Below are positions 7,131-7,766 of a stretch of 7,766 nucleotides of DNA, piece after piece (the first letter of the stretch is position 1; every line of letters begins with the position of its first letter). The notes under the pieces were generated by a model. It was not told the DNA's origin and ran no database searches. It saw nothing but the letters and a program-made list of their open reading frames with translations. The position numbers and the translations under genes are program-made. The DNA is from Bacillota bacterium (GTDB taxonomy: Bacteria > Bacillota > Clostridia > Christensenellales > Aristaeellaceae): positions 1-7,766 of the forward strand of contig JAEZTD010000144.1 of assembly GCA_023443705.1 (NCBI GenBank), written 5' to 3'.

Positions 7131-7313
7131 ACAAGCAGGGTCCCATTTCTGCAGTGGGCTGATGGTGCGAGAAATCACACAAAGCTGTTTATCAATCGCT
7201 GTTTCCAAAATTCGACAACAATAAGCGTAAAATCGCGCATTTGAAGTAAAAAACGGACACGCCCTTCTTATTGATGCTATCCTCTAGCCAGGAAAGCAAC
7301 GAAGAGAGAGGGG
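7131..7313. other. Non-coding stretch between recombinase remnant and small cysteine-rich frame
   Basis: I see no gene here. The part around 7190-7260 is visibly richer in A and T than the neighbouring coding DNA. Translation of the - strand shows no further recombinase motifs that I recognise. A weak candidate promoter for the frame at 7323 lies at its right side and is listed separately. Confidence 0.5.
7254..7283 (+). promoter_or_regulatory. Weak candidate promoter before the small cysteine-rich frame
   Basis: CGGACA (7254-7259) and TATCCT (7278-7283) are 18 bases apart. The -10 carries the upstream TG of an extended -10 element (TGCTATCCT). Each hexamer matches the sigma-70 consensus at four of six positions. 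It would place a start site about 30 bases before the reading frame at 7323. This is a modest match and could be chance. Confidence 0.28.
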
Positions 7314-7322
7314 GTGTTTATT

Positions 7323-7532
7323 TTGAGCGGAACTGATAGGCGGCGAGAAGATCGGGCGCTGTCTGCCCCCAATTCCGGCGGCAACGTTTGGCCGAAACAG
7401 AGCTGTCCCGCTTTTACGCCACGCAGCGGCGCGGCGGAGCAGACCTGTTGGTACTGCATCCACGCCGACTTCCATCTGGATAAACCCCGCGCGTTGGATG
7501 TGGGCGTATGCTACTGGCCGAAGAAGATGTAG
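7323..7532 (+). CDS. Small cysteine-rich protein, function unknown
   Basis: This 69-residue frame begins with TTG at 7323, about nine bases after AGAGAGGGGG (7304-7313), which could act as an SD. The in-frame GTG at 7314 directly abuts that sequence and is a less likely start. The N-terminal half is polar and Arg-rich. The C-terminal half has QTCWYCIHADF, then DVGVCYWPKKM at the end. Four cysteines are present (28, 42, 45 and 63), with a CxxC pair, and the arrangement would suit a small zinc-binding or redox-active protein. There is no signal peptide or membrane segment. I do not recognise a family. It ends 134 bases before the secreted-protein gene and could be cotranscribed with it. An overlapping - strand frame (7284-7610) has no comparable SD or motif, so the + frame is preferred. 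Confidence 0.5.
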   Translation: MSGTDRRREDRALSAPNSGGNVWPKQSCPAFTPRSGAAEQTCWYCIHADFHLDKPRALDVGVCYWPKKM

Positions 7533-7653
7533 GTGGAAAAAGCGGGCGACGGACTGTGAAGCGACTTTATTCATTGCCCTGACACCGGACCTTTTGTCCA
7601 CATGAAGCATTCATGGCTCCGCGCCGTCCATCCGGTCAGCAAATTGAATTATT

Positions 7654-7658
7654 GGAGG
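7654..7658 (+). promoter_or_regulatory. Ribosome binding site deciding the start of the secreted-protein gene
   Basis: GGAGG lies two bases from ATG 7661 and eight bases from ATG 7667. The spacing favours the second ATG, giving a protein two residues shorter at its N-terminus. Confidence 0.7.
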
Positions 7659-7666
7659 ATATGAAA

Positions 7667-7766
7667 ATGAGGTTTCTCTCTTTGATACTGGCGATCAGCA
7701 TGGTGGTGTCTTTAGCGCTCGTCACCCCGGGATATGCCGAAGTGCCGGAGAGCGCGGCCCTGTGGG
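7667..7766 (+). CDS. N-terminus of a secreted protein (3' end outside window)
   Basis: The start of a gene runs off the right edge; 33 codons are visible. GGAGG at 7654-7658 is eight bases before ATG 7667, which is therefore preferred over the in-frame ATG at 7661, only two bases from the SD. The protein opens MRFLSLILAISMVVSLALV, a short basic start and a long hydrophobic core, followed by TPGYA and then EVPES. This is a standard Sec signal peptide with probable cleavage after GYA. There is no lipobox cysteine in the visible part, so the product is probably released or anchored to the envelope by other means. The mature part visible is too short to identify. A solute-binding protein, glycosidase or cell-wall enzyme would all be possible. 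Confidence 0.8.
   Translation, partial: MRFLSLILAISMVVSLALVTPGYAEVPESAALW

Overview
The window looks like chromosomal DNA from a fairly GC-rich anaerobic Firmicute, probably a gut-associated member of the Clostridia. This rests on purine-rich Shine-Dalgarno (SD) sequences of the GGAGG and AAAGGGG type, a cytoplasmic GH36 alpha-galactosidase typical of carbohydrate-fermenting gut bacteria, and a compact non-ribosomal peptide synthetase (NRPS) ending in a reductase domain, a type known from gut Clostridia. The taxonomic placement is an inference; no rRNA or other marker gene is present.

Left half (2-4284, + strand): a two-gene biosynthetic operon. The first gene is the 3' part of an NRPS. It enters from the left edge and shows, in order, the end of a condensation domain, a complete adenylation domain, a carrier (T) domain and a C-terminal NAD(P)H-dependent thioester reductase domain. 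The second gene overlaps it by an ATGA junction and is an Sfp-type 4'-phosphopantetheinyl transferase, the enzyme that attaches the phosphopantetheine arm to NRPS carrier domains. Together they form the end of a self-contained pathway. The last module adds one amino acid, and the reductase releases the peptide as an aldehyde (or alcohol) rather than as an acid. Staphylococcal AusA/AusB and the gut clostridial NRPSs that make dipeptide aldehydes and pyrazinones have the same logic. The substrate of the visible adenylation domain cannot be assigned.

Middle (4388-6550, - strand): a complete 720-residue GH36 alpha-galactosidase, convergent with the NRPS operon across a 103-base gap. It is probably unrelated to the peptide product. 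Upstream of it (6551-6900) lie a good sigma-70-type promoter on the - strand and a 22-codon reading frame with a very strong SD sequence.

Right part (6967-7766): the C-terminal fragment of a tyrosine recombinase on the - strand, apparently decayed, then a small cysteine-rich reading frame on the + strand, and at the right edge the first 33 codons of a secreted protein with a clear SD and signal peptide. The recombinase remnant suggests that this flank was once a mobile-element boundary.
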